DNA of 64,000 bases, taken from assembly GCA_017847725.1 (NCBI GenBank), contig JAGAXW010000009.1:1-64000 (forward strand), written 5' to 3'. Numbering within the stretch: position 1 is the stretch's first letter; each line of letters opens with the position of its first letter. The translations under genes and the position numbers were made by a program. This document shows positions 34,480-43,159 of the stretch, piece by piece. The notes under the pieces are model-generated. The model searched no databases. It had not been told where the DNA came from and saw only the letters and a program-made list of their open reading frames with translations. Source of the stretch: Prevotella sp. GTDB lineage: Bacteria > Bacteroidota > Bacteroidia > Bacteroidales > Bacteroidaceae.

Positions 34480-37242
34480 TCACTTATTTCGTTTCAACTG
34501 GATGTTCAACTCCTGTACCGCAGATTTATATTGGCCGTCGCCGTCAGCCTCTACGCAGAGGGTAATGCCCGACCACAACCGCTTGCTGTCGCGCCCGAAG
34601 TAGTCGGGGTCGATGCGGAATGTGTATGCTCCCGTCTGTATGGCAGGCCCGGAAAGAACGACAATACGAGGGCGAACCCTTGCGTGACGGTCGCTGAGGG
34701 CGGTATGTGTACTGTCCACAAAGACCGGCTCTATCGTTATTTCGCCAATATTCTCGGGCACAGAGCAATTTAGCTTGATGTGGCTGTCGGGGTTATACGG
34801 AATCAGCGCTCCGTTCATTTTCGCCGAGACATATTGCATCGCCTTACCACGACTATGCTCATAGCGGGCTTTGGTCAGTCCTACCATCTCTTCGTCCTGA
34901 TACCAGAACTGCTCGTGCGGGTCGGCCGTTTCTATTCCGTCAGCCTGCCAGCGGCTGTAGCCAAGCCCGTCTGTAGGACGCGGATTGGCCAAAGCCTTAC
35001 CGATGAAGCGGGCCATATAGTCCTGTGTCTCCTCGCAGAGGTCAAAGTGGCCCTTCTCTGCATCGCAAAGCATAGAGATGCGACTGTCGGGATACATCAT
35101 GCGGAAAGCCAAGGCCGGGCGGACACGGTCTTCCGACCATTCATATTCGCCCTCAATCATCAGTCCCGGGATGTAGTCAATGTTTCGGGTGCGCCCCCAC
35201 TCCACGTTGGCTCCGCCATAGCCACACATATTGGTGCGCGGTGCATCGCCATGGAAAGAGATGATGCAGAGGGTGCGCTCCGGATTCCATGCTGCAAAGT
35301 TCCAGGGAAAAGTAGCCTGTGCCGAGTGACCGAAAGGTATGACGCGACAGGTGGCCAGCTCGGGATGTTCTGTCTGTCTGGCAAATTCTTGCATAAGTTG
35401 CTCGAAACGCTGCTGACACGTTTGTCCGTCAGCGTTCTTCACCGTTACGTCCCAGTTCATCGAGCCTTTCTGGATGAAAGCCATGGCTACGCCGAGTGAG
35501 TCCATCTTCCGACAGAACGCCGCACTGCGGAAGAGCACTTCTTCTGTCATGTTCTGGTGACAATAGAGCACTGCCTTCACCTCCCGTTTGCCACGCGGCA
35601 GCCGCAGGTAGGCACGGTTGTCTGGTTGGCCGAGCACGCAGTCCCACGTGACACGCTTCTGCTGCAGTGCCACACGATGGCGGATATAGTCTGTCAACTG
35701 ACGGACAGAATCTGCGTTAGCATGCAGCCGGTCGAAGCGAGTGCCGAAGGGGCCCATGGTCAGCGGACGTTCATCACGGTCTTGGTGCGCCACGCAGTGC
35801 AGGACAAAGAAGTTCACCCCCGCATCGCATACCTTGTTGATATCGTCACGAAAGTTGCTCAGTGTGGCCGGTATATCCGCATCGCCAGGATAGGCCGTTC
35901 CAAATTCGCAACCGATGACGTCTCTTCCCGCTGTATGTCCATAGCGGGATACGAAGTAGGGCCGTTCGATAGAACCATAGTGGCAGCGTGCCCAATATTC
36001 GCTCATGGGCAGGTCGAGCGCCAACCCATACTCTTTACGGTCGAAGTCGCCATTGCCGTATGGCTCACCGGCCAAGAGCAGGCCATAGCTGTGCAGTTTC
36101 TCTTTCAAGGGTAGCAGGAACTCCTGCATGAAGAGCCGCTGCTTGGCAGGAGTGACACGACCGATACCACCCGTCAGGAAGTCGCGGCCTTCACCGGTTG
36201 TAATATAGTCAGCACCCAGCGACTCCGTCCAGTCCTGTCCGCCGGCCTCCCAACTGTCTAAGAGTATCCAGCGTAGGGTGGTGCCACAGTAGGGGCGCAA
36301 TTCGTCGAGCAGCGGACCGAGGAAGCGCTGCCAATGGGCCTCCAGACCCTGCCGCGACAGTTTGTCACACTCCAGTCCCAAGCCACTTTCCGACGCAGCC
36401 GTCACCTGCTGGCCATTGGTGGTATAGCCCACACGGCGATAGGTCGTGCCGGAGCCTGGGGCGGTTAGCACCTCGATGCGATCCAGGTTGGTACCACGAT
36501 TGCTCGTCAGTCGCACGTAGCGGGACGGTACGGGCTCCGTCTTATAATAGATAGGTATGTCGCGGGCCTTCAACTGCGAACCGCCAACCGTACCCAGGCG
36601 CTTCCATTTTTTCCCGTCGGCACTCACCTCTATGGTTAGCTGCGGGGCGTAGTCACGCGGTCCGTCAAAAGCATCCAGCGGCTTCTCTCGCGCTCCCCTC
36701 CAGAGGTTAAAACCCACAAAAGGTTTCTCTTTCTGTAAGGTTATTGTCACCGACTCGTCTTTCTCCAGTCGCCTGCCTATGTCGTGCATTTCATCAGCAC
36801 ACGTAGTATGAAAAATCCTGATATCGCGATAGAAGCCCAGCTTATGCTTGGGCACTGGAGGGTTCTTCTTTGAAGAGACGCTCCACGTCAGTTCCTTCAT
36901 CGACTCTTCGGGCCGTATCCACGGACCACCCATAGCCGTATAGCCTGGCGAATTGTGCAGTCCCAGCGTGATGCCCAGTCGCTGTGCCTCCTTGCAGGCA
37001 TGCTTCACACAGTCGCGCCATTCTGCCGAGCCATAGTCTACCGGTCCCCGCTCCACGCCTATCCAAGTGTCGAAGATGAAGGCCGCCTCGATGCCAGCCC
37101 GTTTCATATACTCTAAATCCTTGGTAATGCCCGCCTTGGAGACATTACCGTTCATCCATTCCCAATAACAACCTGTCACGGGCTGTGCCGTTGCCATCCA
37201 TGACATGCAGCACAAAGACCATGTTAATAAAAACTTCCTCAT
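34480..37242 (-). CDS. GH106-like alpha-L-rhamnosidase
   Basis: 920 residues with a signal peptide (to about Ala19). The N-terminal (beta/alpha)8 region has the GH106 signature: CYWEWMNGNVSKAGITKDLEYMKRAGI, SAEWRDCVKHACKEAQRLGI, GGPWIRPEESMKELTWS. A beta-sandwich insert follows (about 140-275), then the catalytic barrel (GTTLRWILLDSWEAGGQDW; EPYGNGDF) and C-terminal sandwich domains. It removes terminal L-rhamnose, common in pectic rhamnogalacturonans. It is shorter than many GH106 enzymes (about 1100). Divergent from the propeller-AraC regulator; its promoter region carries the TTACGTA-N16-CGT motif, not TAnnTTTG. Confidence 0.8.
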   Translation of the reverse strand: MRKFLLTWSLCCMSWMATAQPVTGCYWEWMNGNVSKAGITKDLEYMKRAGIEAAFIFDTWIGVERGPVDYGSAEWRDCVKHACKEAQRLGITLGLHNSPGYTAMGGPWIRPEESMKELTWSVSSKKNPPVPKHKLGFYRDIRIFHTTCADEMHDIGRRLEKDESVTITLQKEKPFVGFNLWRGAREKPLDAFDGPRDYAPQLTIEVSADGKKWKRLGTVGGSQLKARDIPIYYKTEPVPSRYVRLTSNRGTNLDRIEVLTAPGSGTTYRRVGYTTNGQQVTAASESGLGLECDKLSRQGLEAHWQRFLGPLLDELRPYCGTTLRWILLDSWEAGGQDWTESLGADYITTGEGRDFLTGGIGRVTPAKQRLFMQEFLLPLKEKLHSYGLLLAGEPYGNGDFDRKEYGLALDLPMSEYWARCHYGSIERPYFVSRYGHTAGRDVIGCEFGTAYPGDADIPATLSNFRDDINKVCDAGVNFFVLHCVAHQDRDERPLTMGPFGTRFDRLHANADSVRQLTDYIRHRVALQQKRVTWDCVLGQPDNRAYLRLPRGKREVKAVLYCHQNMTEEVLFRSAAFCRKMDSLGVAMAFIQKGSMNWDVTVKNADGQTCQQRFEQLMQEFARQTEHPELATCRVIPFGHSAQATFPWNFAAWNPERTLCIISFHGDAPRTNMCGYGGANVEWGRTRNIDYIPGLMIEGEYEWSEDRVRPALAFRMMYPDSRISMLCDAEKGHFDLCEETQDYMARFIGKALANPRPTDGLGYSRWQADGIETADPHEQFWYQDEEMVGLTKARYEHSRGKAMQYVSAKMNGALIPYNPDSHIKLNCSVPENIGEITIEPVFVDSTHTALSDRHARVRPRIVVLSGPAIQTGAYTFRIDPDYFGRDSKRLWSGITLCVEADGDGQYKSAVQELNIQLKRNK

Positions 37243-37258
37243 ATCGCTTTTTTATGAA

Positions 37259-37288
37259 AAAAACGAATGGAATCATCATGGTACGTAA
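37259..37288 (-). promoter_or_regulatory. ECF-like promoter motif, GH106 gene
   Basis: On the minus strand TTACGTA (37282-37288), 16 bases, CGTTTTT (37259-37265), 16 bases before the ATG. First of six copies with identical spacing in this locus; the -10 half is the most divergent (CGTTT instead of CGTAA). Confidence 0.6.
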
Positions 37289-37329
37289 AAAAAAAGACAT
37301 AAAACAGAAGCACTTTCGTTTTTTTTTCG

Positions 37330-37337
37330 TACATTTG
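37330..37337 (+). promoter_or_regulatory. Promoter of the propeller-AraC regulator
   Basis: TACATTTG in the context GTACATTTGC, 36 bases before the ATG; the ECF sigma gene promoter has the same GTACATTTGC. Confidence 0.65.
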
Positions 37338-37373
37338 CCTCCCGAACAGATAAAGATCAAAGCTGACTAAACC

Positions 37374-40166
37374 ATGCGAACCACTATCCTTATTCTTTCC
37401 TGGCTATGTCTGGTTCTCCATATCGGCGCCATGCACTTCCCTCAACCCGGAAGTACATTTCGCAACCTGACCTATCGCGACGGTCTGTCAGGGACATCGG
37501 TGACCGACATCATGACCGACCATAATGGAGAGATATGGTTAGCTACCAGCAATGGTGTCAACACCTATAACGGCAAGCGGCTGGTATCCTTCCGCTTCGG
37601 CGACGGTGCGCGTCACAACTTTGTATACCACATCTATGAGGACGACAGCCACCACATCTTTGCTACCTCCCGACAAGGAATCTACTGCATAGGCTATGGC
37701 GACAAGCAGTTTCAGCGCATCGTCCCCGAGATTCAATCTGCCGAGGCGCTGTTGCCGTGGACTGGCGACACGCTCTTCATAGGCAACCGTGACGGTCTGC
37801 ATATCTATGACGGAAAGAAGCTGAAGACCATCCTCATAGCCGAGACTCCCATGGACTTAGCCAATTCCGTACGCGACATCCGACGAGGCACTGACGGCCG
37901 CGTCTGGTTTGTAAGCAAACTGGCCCTAAACGTGCTCACCCCTCAAACCGGAAAAGTGGAGAGCTGGCCATTGGCTGACAAGATGCCTGTCAGTGCGTCG
38001 CTGAGCCGTATGGCCATCAGCAAGAACAAATGCTATATCGGCACCAAGAACGACGGCCTCTATGTCTGTGACCTGACCAGTAAGCAGGTGAAGGCAATTC
38101 CCGAGGTGGGCTACGTCGTGACATCACTGAAGATTGACAAGCAGGGGAAGCTCTGCGTGGGTACCGACGGTTCGGGTGCGTACCTTATTAATATGGCCAA
38201 CGACAGCATCGAGCGACACTTCAGGACCGACGCCAACGAGCACGACCGCATTATTTCCAACGCCGTCTACTGCTATTATCGCGACGACCATGGTGTTGAC
38301 TGGTACGGCTATTTCCGCTATGGCCTTACCCACACCTTCCACCTTGAGCAGCTGTTTCGCCCCTACCGTTACAAGTCCTTCACCACCGAGGGTATGTCGG
38401 TGCGCTGCTACAGCGTAGACAAGGACTACATCATGATAGGCACTACCGACGGATGCTATTTCATAGACCCCCGGCGTGACATCGTACACCACATCACCCC
38501 CAGCCAACTGGCGGGCGGCCACATTGTCACCAGCGTCATACGCTATGGCGACTATTATTACATCGCCACCTATGACGGCGGACTGAGACGCTTCAATCCC
38601 CAGACAATGGCCGTCAGCAAGGTGCCAGTCGATCAGGACTTCGACCACATCACGGTGACGCAGCTCGTGATTAATCCCTCGTGGAACTCGTTAGGCATTG
38701 CCACAAGCCAAGGACTCTTCGTGCTCAGGCCGGACGGTACGCTGGTGCATTTTGACGAGAGCAACTCCAAACTGGGCAGGGGCACAGTCAGCAATATCTC
38801 ATTCGATGCCAAAGGCAACGGCTGGTTGTCCAGCGAACCGGGACTGACACGCTATGACATCAAGGCACAACAGTTTCAGCAAGAAGGATTCCCCGCAGGT
38901 TTCTTCAATGACGTCAAAGGACTAAGGGGCGCGCAAGGCCACGACGGTCTGCAGTTCTTCTACAACTCGGACGACATCTATTATACCGACACCCGCCTGC
39001 AGCATTTTGGCCGCCTTGAGTTTTCCCATCTCTTAGACAAGGAACTCAGGCTCTCCTTTGTCGACGACATGCAGGGACACTACTGGGTGAGCAACGAGCG
39101 CGGACTGTTCCGTATAGACTATGATTTGAAGCACCTGCAATATTTCGGTGAGGGCGAAGGCATCATGTGCCAGTTTATCACCGACGGTTCACTGCACATA
39201 GACCATCAGCAACAGCTTTGGATGGGCACGTCCAACGGCTTGCTGCATGCCAACCTCAAGGATATTGAGAAATGGCAGAAGAGAGTAAAGCACAACATCC
39301 TGCTCTACCAAATACGGGTGGGAGGTGAACTGCTCACCGAAATCGAAGAGGCCATGATCAGCGACCAGAAACGACTGACACTAACCTGGAACTTCACCTC
39401 AGAAGCGCTACAGGCATTACCCGTTGTCACGGACTACAGCCGTAGTGCAGGGCGCATCTTTGAGTACCGCATCGACCACAAGGGCAAATGGGTGGCTATC
39501 AACGACGAGCAGCCTCTCGAGGTGCGCGGTCTCATGCTGGGACGCCACCTGTTATCCATCCGCGTCTCCGGATTGCAGAATACGGCCAAGGACTATGAAC
39601 TCTACGTGGTACCCTCCTGGACAGCAGTTGTTGAACTTATTCTGCTGCTCGTCGCTATTGGCTTGTTCGTCTGGTGGCGCAGCTACCGACGCAACACGAA
39701 GATGCTGCTCAGCGAACGTGACTCCATAGAGGAAGCCCTTGTAGAAATGGAGCAAGCCCACGAAATGACCGAACAGGACCAGGAACGTCAGAAGTACGAA
39801 CGTGTCAGAATGAACGAGGCGGAGTGTGAGAAGATTCTGTGCCACATCCACAAATACATGGAGACACAGAAGCCGTACCAAAATCCCGAACTGAAAATGG
39901 CAGACGTGGCCGAAGTGCTACAAGTATCCCCCAGCAAACTCTCGCAGGTATTCAATCTTTACCTCAACGAAAGCTACTATGAATTCATCAATAATTACCG
40001 ACTGGAGGAGTTCAAGCGCAGGGTAGATGCCGGTGACAACGAGCGCTTCACGCTACTTGCTCTTAGTGAGCAGTGTGGCTTTAAGAAATCGTCTTTCTTT
40101 GCTACATTCCGTCGGGTAGAAGGCATGACTCCGACCGAATATTTGAAGAAAAAACACAAGCTTTAA
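37374..40166 (+). CDS. Transmembrane propeller-AraC one-component regulator
   Basis: 930 residues. A signal or anchor is followed by Reg_prop propeller repeats (about 30-640; for example HNGEIWLATSNGVNTYNGK), a Y_Y_Y domain (about 665-735), a transmembrane helix (about 745-766), a coiled coil (about 770-815), and an AraC HTH pair (about 825-930; MADVAEVLQVSPSKLSQVFNLY... LSEQCGFKKSSFFATFRRVEGMTPTEYLKK). There are no DHp, HATPase or receiver domains at all, so it cannot act by phosphorelay. It is expected to sense an oligosaccharide in the periplasm and bind DNA from the membrane. It sits between divergent GH106 and the sigma-GH operon, its likely targets. Confidence 0.87.
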   Translation: MRTTILILSWLCLVLHIGAMHFPQPGSTFRNLTYRDGLSGTSVTDIMTDHNGEIWLATSNGVNTYNGKRLVSFRFGDGARHNFVYHIYEDDSHHIFATSRQGIYCIGYGDKQFQRIVPEIQSAEALLPWTGDTLFIGNRDGLHIYDGKKLKTILIAETPMDLANSVRDIRRGTDGRVWFVSKLALNVLTPQTGKVESWPLADKMPVSASLSRMAISKNKCYIGTKNDGLYVCDLTSKQVKAIPEVGYVVTSLKIDKQGKLCVGTDGSGAYLINMANDSIERHFRTDANEHDRIISNAVYCYYRDDHGVDWYGYFRYGLTHTFHLEQLFRPYRYKSFTTEGMSVRCYSVDKDYIMIGTTDGCYFIDPRRDIVHHITPSQLAGGHIVTSVIRYGDYYYIATYDGGLRRFNPQTMAVSKVPVDQDFDHITVTQLVINPSWNSLGIATSQGLFVLRPDGTLVHFDESNSKLGRGTVSNISFDAKGNGWLSSEPGLTRYDIKAQQFQQEGFPAGFFNDVKGLRGAQGHDGLQFFYNSDDIYYTDTRLQHFGRLEFSHLLDKELRLSFVDDMQGHYWVSNERGLFRIDYDLKHLQYFGEGEGIMCQFITDGSLHIDHQQQLWMGTSNGLLHANLKDIEKWQKRVKHNILLYQIRVGGELLTEIEEAMISDQKRLTLTWNFTSEALQALPVVTDYSRSAGRIFEYRIDHKGKWVAINDEQPLEVRGLMLGRHLLSIRVSGLQNTAKDYELYVVPSWTAVVELILLLVAIGLFVWWRSYRRNTKMLLSERDSIEEALVEMEQAHEMTEQDQERQKYERVRMNEAECEKILCHIHKYMETQKPYQNPELKMADVAEVLQVSPSKLSQVFNLYLNESYYEFINNYRLEEFKRRVDAGDNERFTLLALSEQCGFKKSSFFATFRRVEGMTPTEYLKKKHKL

Positions 40167-40272
40167 GTTTGTCTATTTTAGACAGAATTTCACAAACTAC
40201 ACTGATTATCAGCAACATAATTCAGACAAACCTAAAAACAAAAGCAGTTGGAATCATCAGAGCCTCGAAACC

Positions 40273-40303
40273 TTTGAATGTAAAGAAATAGCCTGTACAT
40301 TTG
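40273..40303 (+). promoter_or_regulatory. Promoter of the sigma-GH operon
   Basis: TTTG (40273-40276), a 19-base spacer, TACATTTG (40296-40303), a textbook Bacteroidetes promoter, 31 bases before the sigma gene ATG. Confidence 0.75.
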
Positions 40304-40334
40304 CGGTAGAAATAACTAAAACTCTACCGCAAAT
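40299..40334. promoter_or_regulatory. Dyad operator between promoter and start of the sigma gene
   Basis: ATTTGCGGTAGA (40299-40310) and its perfect inverse TCTACCGCAAAT (40323-40334), with a 12-base centre. The left arm overlaps the -7 box and the right arm ends at the base before the ATG. Transcription should start inside the dyad, so it is more likely a protein-binding site than an RNA hairpin. Confidence 0.65.
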
Positions 40335-40853
40335 ATGGAAACGAGCAAGACAACAACCGTCAATCAGCAGGTCGCAAAACTGTATGAAAAGTACGCACAC
40401 GAGCTGCACCTCTACTTCCTTAGTTACACGCACGACAACATGACTGCCGACGACATGGTACAGGATGTCTTCATCAAAGTGCTTCGCCTCGACATTATCG
40501 AAGAGGTGTCTGCCAAGCACCTGCTGTTCTGCGCAGCACGCCGCATCATGCTCGACGATGCACGCCACAAGAAGTATGTGTGTGAGGCACGCCAATACTT
40601 CCGCAACAACCTCAGCGAGGTACAGAACTGCACTATCTATGACGAACTCGAGACCCGCCAGTTCATTGAGTTCGAAGAGCGCCATCTGCTTAGCATGCCA
40701 GCCAAGCGTGCACAGGTTTATCGTCTCTGGCGTTCTGGCGAGTTTTCGTTTAAGGAAATCGGTCAGCAACTATCCATCAGCCAGCGCACTGCCGAGGCTC
40801 ATGTGTATTTAGCTGTCAAGGAGTTGAAGGAGTATTTCCGCAAGGTTATCTAA
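40335..40853 (+). CDS. ECF-type RNA polymerase sigma factor
   Basis: 172 residues. Region 2 (YAHELHLYFLSYTHDNMTADDMVQDVFIKVLR, about 20-50) and region 4 (FSFKEIGQQLSISQRTAEAHVYLAVKELKEYF, about 135-170) give a SigW-like extracytoplasmic-function sigma factor. Unlike the usual Bacteroides arrangement, no anti-sigma (FecR-like) gene or SusC is adjacent; it is followed after 10 bases by a secreted enzyme-like gene, GH95 and GH39. Its own promoter is of the housekeeping type. It is the natural candidate to read the TTAMGTA-N16-CGTAA promoters; no sequence evidence ties them directly. Confidence 0.85.
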   Translation: METSKTTTVNQQVAKLYEKYAHELHLYFLSYTHDNMTADDMVQDVFIKVLRLDIIEEVSAKHLLFCAARRIMLDDARHKKYVCEARQYFRNNLSEVQNCTIYDELETRQFIEFEERHLLSMPAKRAQVYRLWRSGEFSFKEIGQQLSISQRTAEAHVYLAVKELKEYFRKVI

Positions 40854-40863
40854 TGAGGTGCTC

Positions 40864-43149
40864 ATGAAGAAGATTTACTTCATCTGCTTGCTGACTTTAT
40901 TAAATATAGCAGAAAGCATGGCTGCCGACATGCTGGTTTTTGGTCAGCCGTCCAGCGAACGCAAGCATCAGTTTACGGCATCCTTTTCCGAGATTTATGA
41001 CGGTGCATCTGGCGAAACGGCCCGCCGTTTGCTTCCCCGAAAGGGAGATGACTGGCAAGGCGGTAGTATGGCCTTCACCATGGCGGTCGACCCTGTAGCA
41101 CAGAACTATTTCAGCGTTCGTCTCAATGGTTCGGAAGCCGACGACTGCGTAGTGATGCTTTTTGCCGAGGGAAAACAGGTGGGCTATCGCCACTTAGGCG
41201 ACTATGACCTGCTGCACCGTGGCAACAAGGGAGAACCCTGCCTCGGCAAGTTCTACTATGTAACGCTACCGCTTCCCAAGTCTATGACGACAGGGAAGAA
41301 GCAAATCCATCTCGAGCTGCGAGGCTATGGCAACACGTGGGACTACGGTGCCACCTTCGACCGCTATCAACATGCTATGAAGACGCCCACCATTGGCTTC
41401 TATCGGGCCTACACCCACACCGAGAAATTCTTCCGGCCCGACAAGCGTGAGCGCCAAGGCGAAGACCTGTTGGCGAAGGCTCCACTTAGGACCAATCCCG
41501 GCCGTGAGATTCTTGACGACATCAAGCAGAAGTTGTCTGAACGCATCAACGGTCTGTTAAGGCGTCAGGGAAATCTTGGCCAACAGGACGTGTGGTTACT
41601 GGCCGATGCCTACGGTGTCAGCTGGACACCGGCCTACCGGAATCCTCTGGTCGTAAGAAAGATTGTTGCCGCTATCGATGCCTTCTGCGACAGATATGCC
41701 CAGCAACCCGACATCATATATAAGGATGGCAGCGTCTACAACAGCGACTGGATGACCACAGCACTATTGGCCCGTAGCGTCCGCGCACTATGGAATGAAC
41801 TGGCAGACAGTCTAAGCAACACTGAGCGGCATAAAAGGTGGGTGAAACTGATGAGGGCTTCGGTAGAGTATGGTGTCACCCACCGCCGCCAGTACACCAA
41901 CCAGAGCATGATTATTGACATGGCCTCCTATGAAAACAACCGTGCCCTCATGCTTTTCGCACCTGCCGACGCTTGGCCTGAATACCAGTTGTTACAGTAT
42001 CTCTACGAGTCGCTTGGCATGGCGCCCTGGTCGGGTGCTGCCCAATCCGACGGCACACAGAAGTGGCCCTTGGGACACAACTACTGGCAGCTCACGGCAC
42101 GCGGACTGACCAAAGAGCTGGGCTATGTCGGCTATTATGGTGAGGTGACCGACTGGGTGTGCCACATCTACAAGGCGACCTGTCTGCCTGGTATTCCCTC
42201 GTCGGGTGATGCCAAGATTCGCCAGCAGTTGCTCCACATCGCTGCTGCCCGCTATCCGTTCCGCTATCCCGCTATAGACGGTGACGGCTATCGCTGTATG
42301 CGCGCCGAGACACTGGTGGGCTGGCGCGACGGCAACCACTATCCCGGCGACATCATGTATGGCGACCGCGGCACGGCGTGGGACTCGAATCCCATCATGA
42401 CTGCTACTCTCACCGCCGACCCGCAGGCCATCGCCATTGCCCGCCAGTCCGTCGACGACGGGCAGATATGGAACATCCTCGCCATCAAGATGCGCGAGAT
42501 GGGCAACATCCGCGTGGCGCAGAGCCTGCTGCATGTGCCCGACGACTACAAAGCCCTCATGCTCGGCGACAACACTGCCGATGTGCCTGGGCTCCCCATG
42601 GCCACCAATGCCCCAGACTACCTGTTTGCCGACGAAGAAGACGGCGTGGTAGCCCTCAAACATGGCGACGAGCGCCTTTATGTCTCGCTCTACTGGCGGG
42701 CTCGCATGGGCATCAACAGGCTCTGCAAAATCCACCATATCACCCCGACCATGGAGCGCGTGGCCAATGTCTTTGTCGACGACGTGCGGTTTTCGCCCAG
42801 CGGCATGACCTACACCCGGCCCGACCGCAACAACATGGAGTTTGTACACTACCGTGAATTCTATCCCGACGTCCGCTCTGCCCATGCCGGCGAACAACTG
42901 CCTATCGCCAAGATTCCCGAGGGCATCAGTTTCAAGCCCGGCCAGGAGAATGTATACGCCGGCAAGGCCGACTACTACCGGCTGGACTATGGTCCGTACA
43001 TCCTCTGCATGAACTGCGCAGCCGACAAGCCTGTCGACGTCAGCATCCCCAAGGGCTACATCCCGCTGGCCACGACAGCACAGCAGGGTCTCACCGCTGC
43101 CGGGCACACGCTACCACCGAGAAGCACCATTGTATTTGTAAAACGATAA
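40864..43149 (+). CDS. Secreted protein of unassigned family (possible lyase/hydrolase)
   Basis: 761 residues from ATG 40864 (GTG 40858 is also in frame), with a signal peptide to about Ala20. An N-terminal beta-sandwich (about 25-170) is followed by a long helical region, probably an (alpha/alpha) toroid (about 200-560), and a beta-rich C-terminal part. It is a paralog of the 1406-residue protein at 52438: shared positions include [52 protein letters not shown] and the [11 protein letters not shown] region. Such architecture occurs in polysaccharide lyases and hydrolases, but no known family was recognised. Second gene of the sigma operon. Confidence 0.65.
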   Translation: MKKIYFICLLTLLNIAESMAADMLVFGQPSSERKHQFTASFSEIYDGASGETARRLLPRKGDDWQGGSMAFTMAVDPVAQNYFSVRLNGSEADDCVVMLFAEGKQVGYRHLGDYDLLHRGNKGEPCLGKFYYVTLPLPKSMTTGKKQIHLELRGYGNTWDYGATFDRYQHAMKTPTIGFYRAYTHTEKFFRPDKRERQGEDLLAKAPLRTNPGREILDDIKQKLSERINGLLRRQGNLGQQDVWLLADAYGVSWTPAYRNPLVVRKIVAAIDAFCDRYAQQPDIIYKDGSVYNSDWMTTALLARSVRALWNELADSLSNTERHKRWVKLMRASVEYGVTHRRQYTNQSMIIDMASYENNRALMLFAPADAWPEYQLLQYLYESLGMAPWSGAAQSDGTQKWPLGHNYWQLTARGLTKELGYVGYYGEVTDWVCHIYKATCLPGIPSSGDAKIRQQLLHIAAARYPFRYPAIDGDGYRCMRAETLVGWRDGNHYPGDIMYGDRGTAWDSNPIMTATLTADPQAIAIARQSVDDGQIWNILAIKMREMGNIRVAQSLLHVPDDYKALMLGDNTADVPGLPMATNAPDYLFADEEDGVVALKHGDERLYVSLYWRARMGINRLCKIHHITPTMERVANVFVDDVRFSPSGMTYTRPDRNNMEFVHYREFYPDVRSAHAGEQLPIAKIPEGISFKPGQENVYAGKADYYRLDYGPYILCMNCAADKPVDVSIPKGYIPLATTAQQGLTAAGHTLPPRSTIVFVKR

Positions 43150-43159
43150 AGCCATTTGT

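Noticed and set aside
40858-40863. GTG start two codons upstream of the 40864 gene
   Set aside because: ATG 40864 gives a normal signal peptide and leaves GAGGTG as a possible ribosome site.
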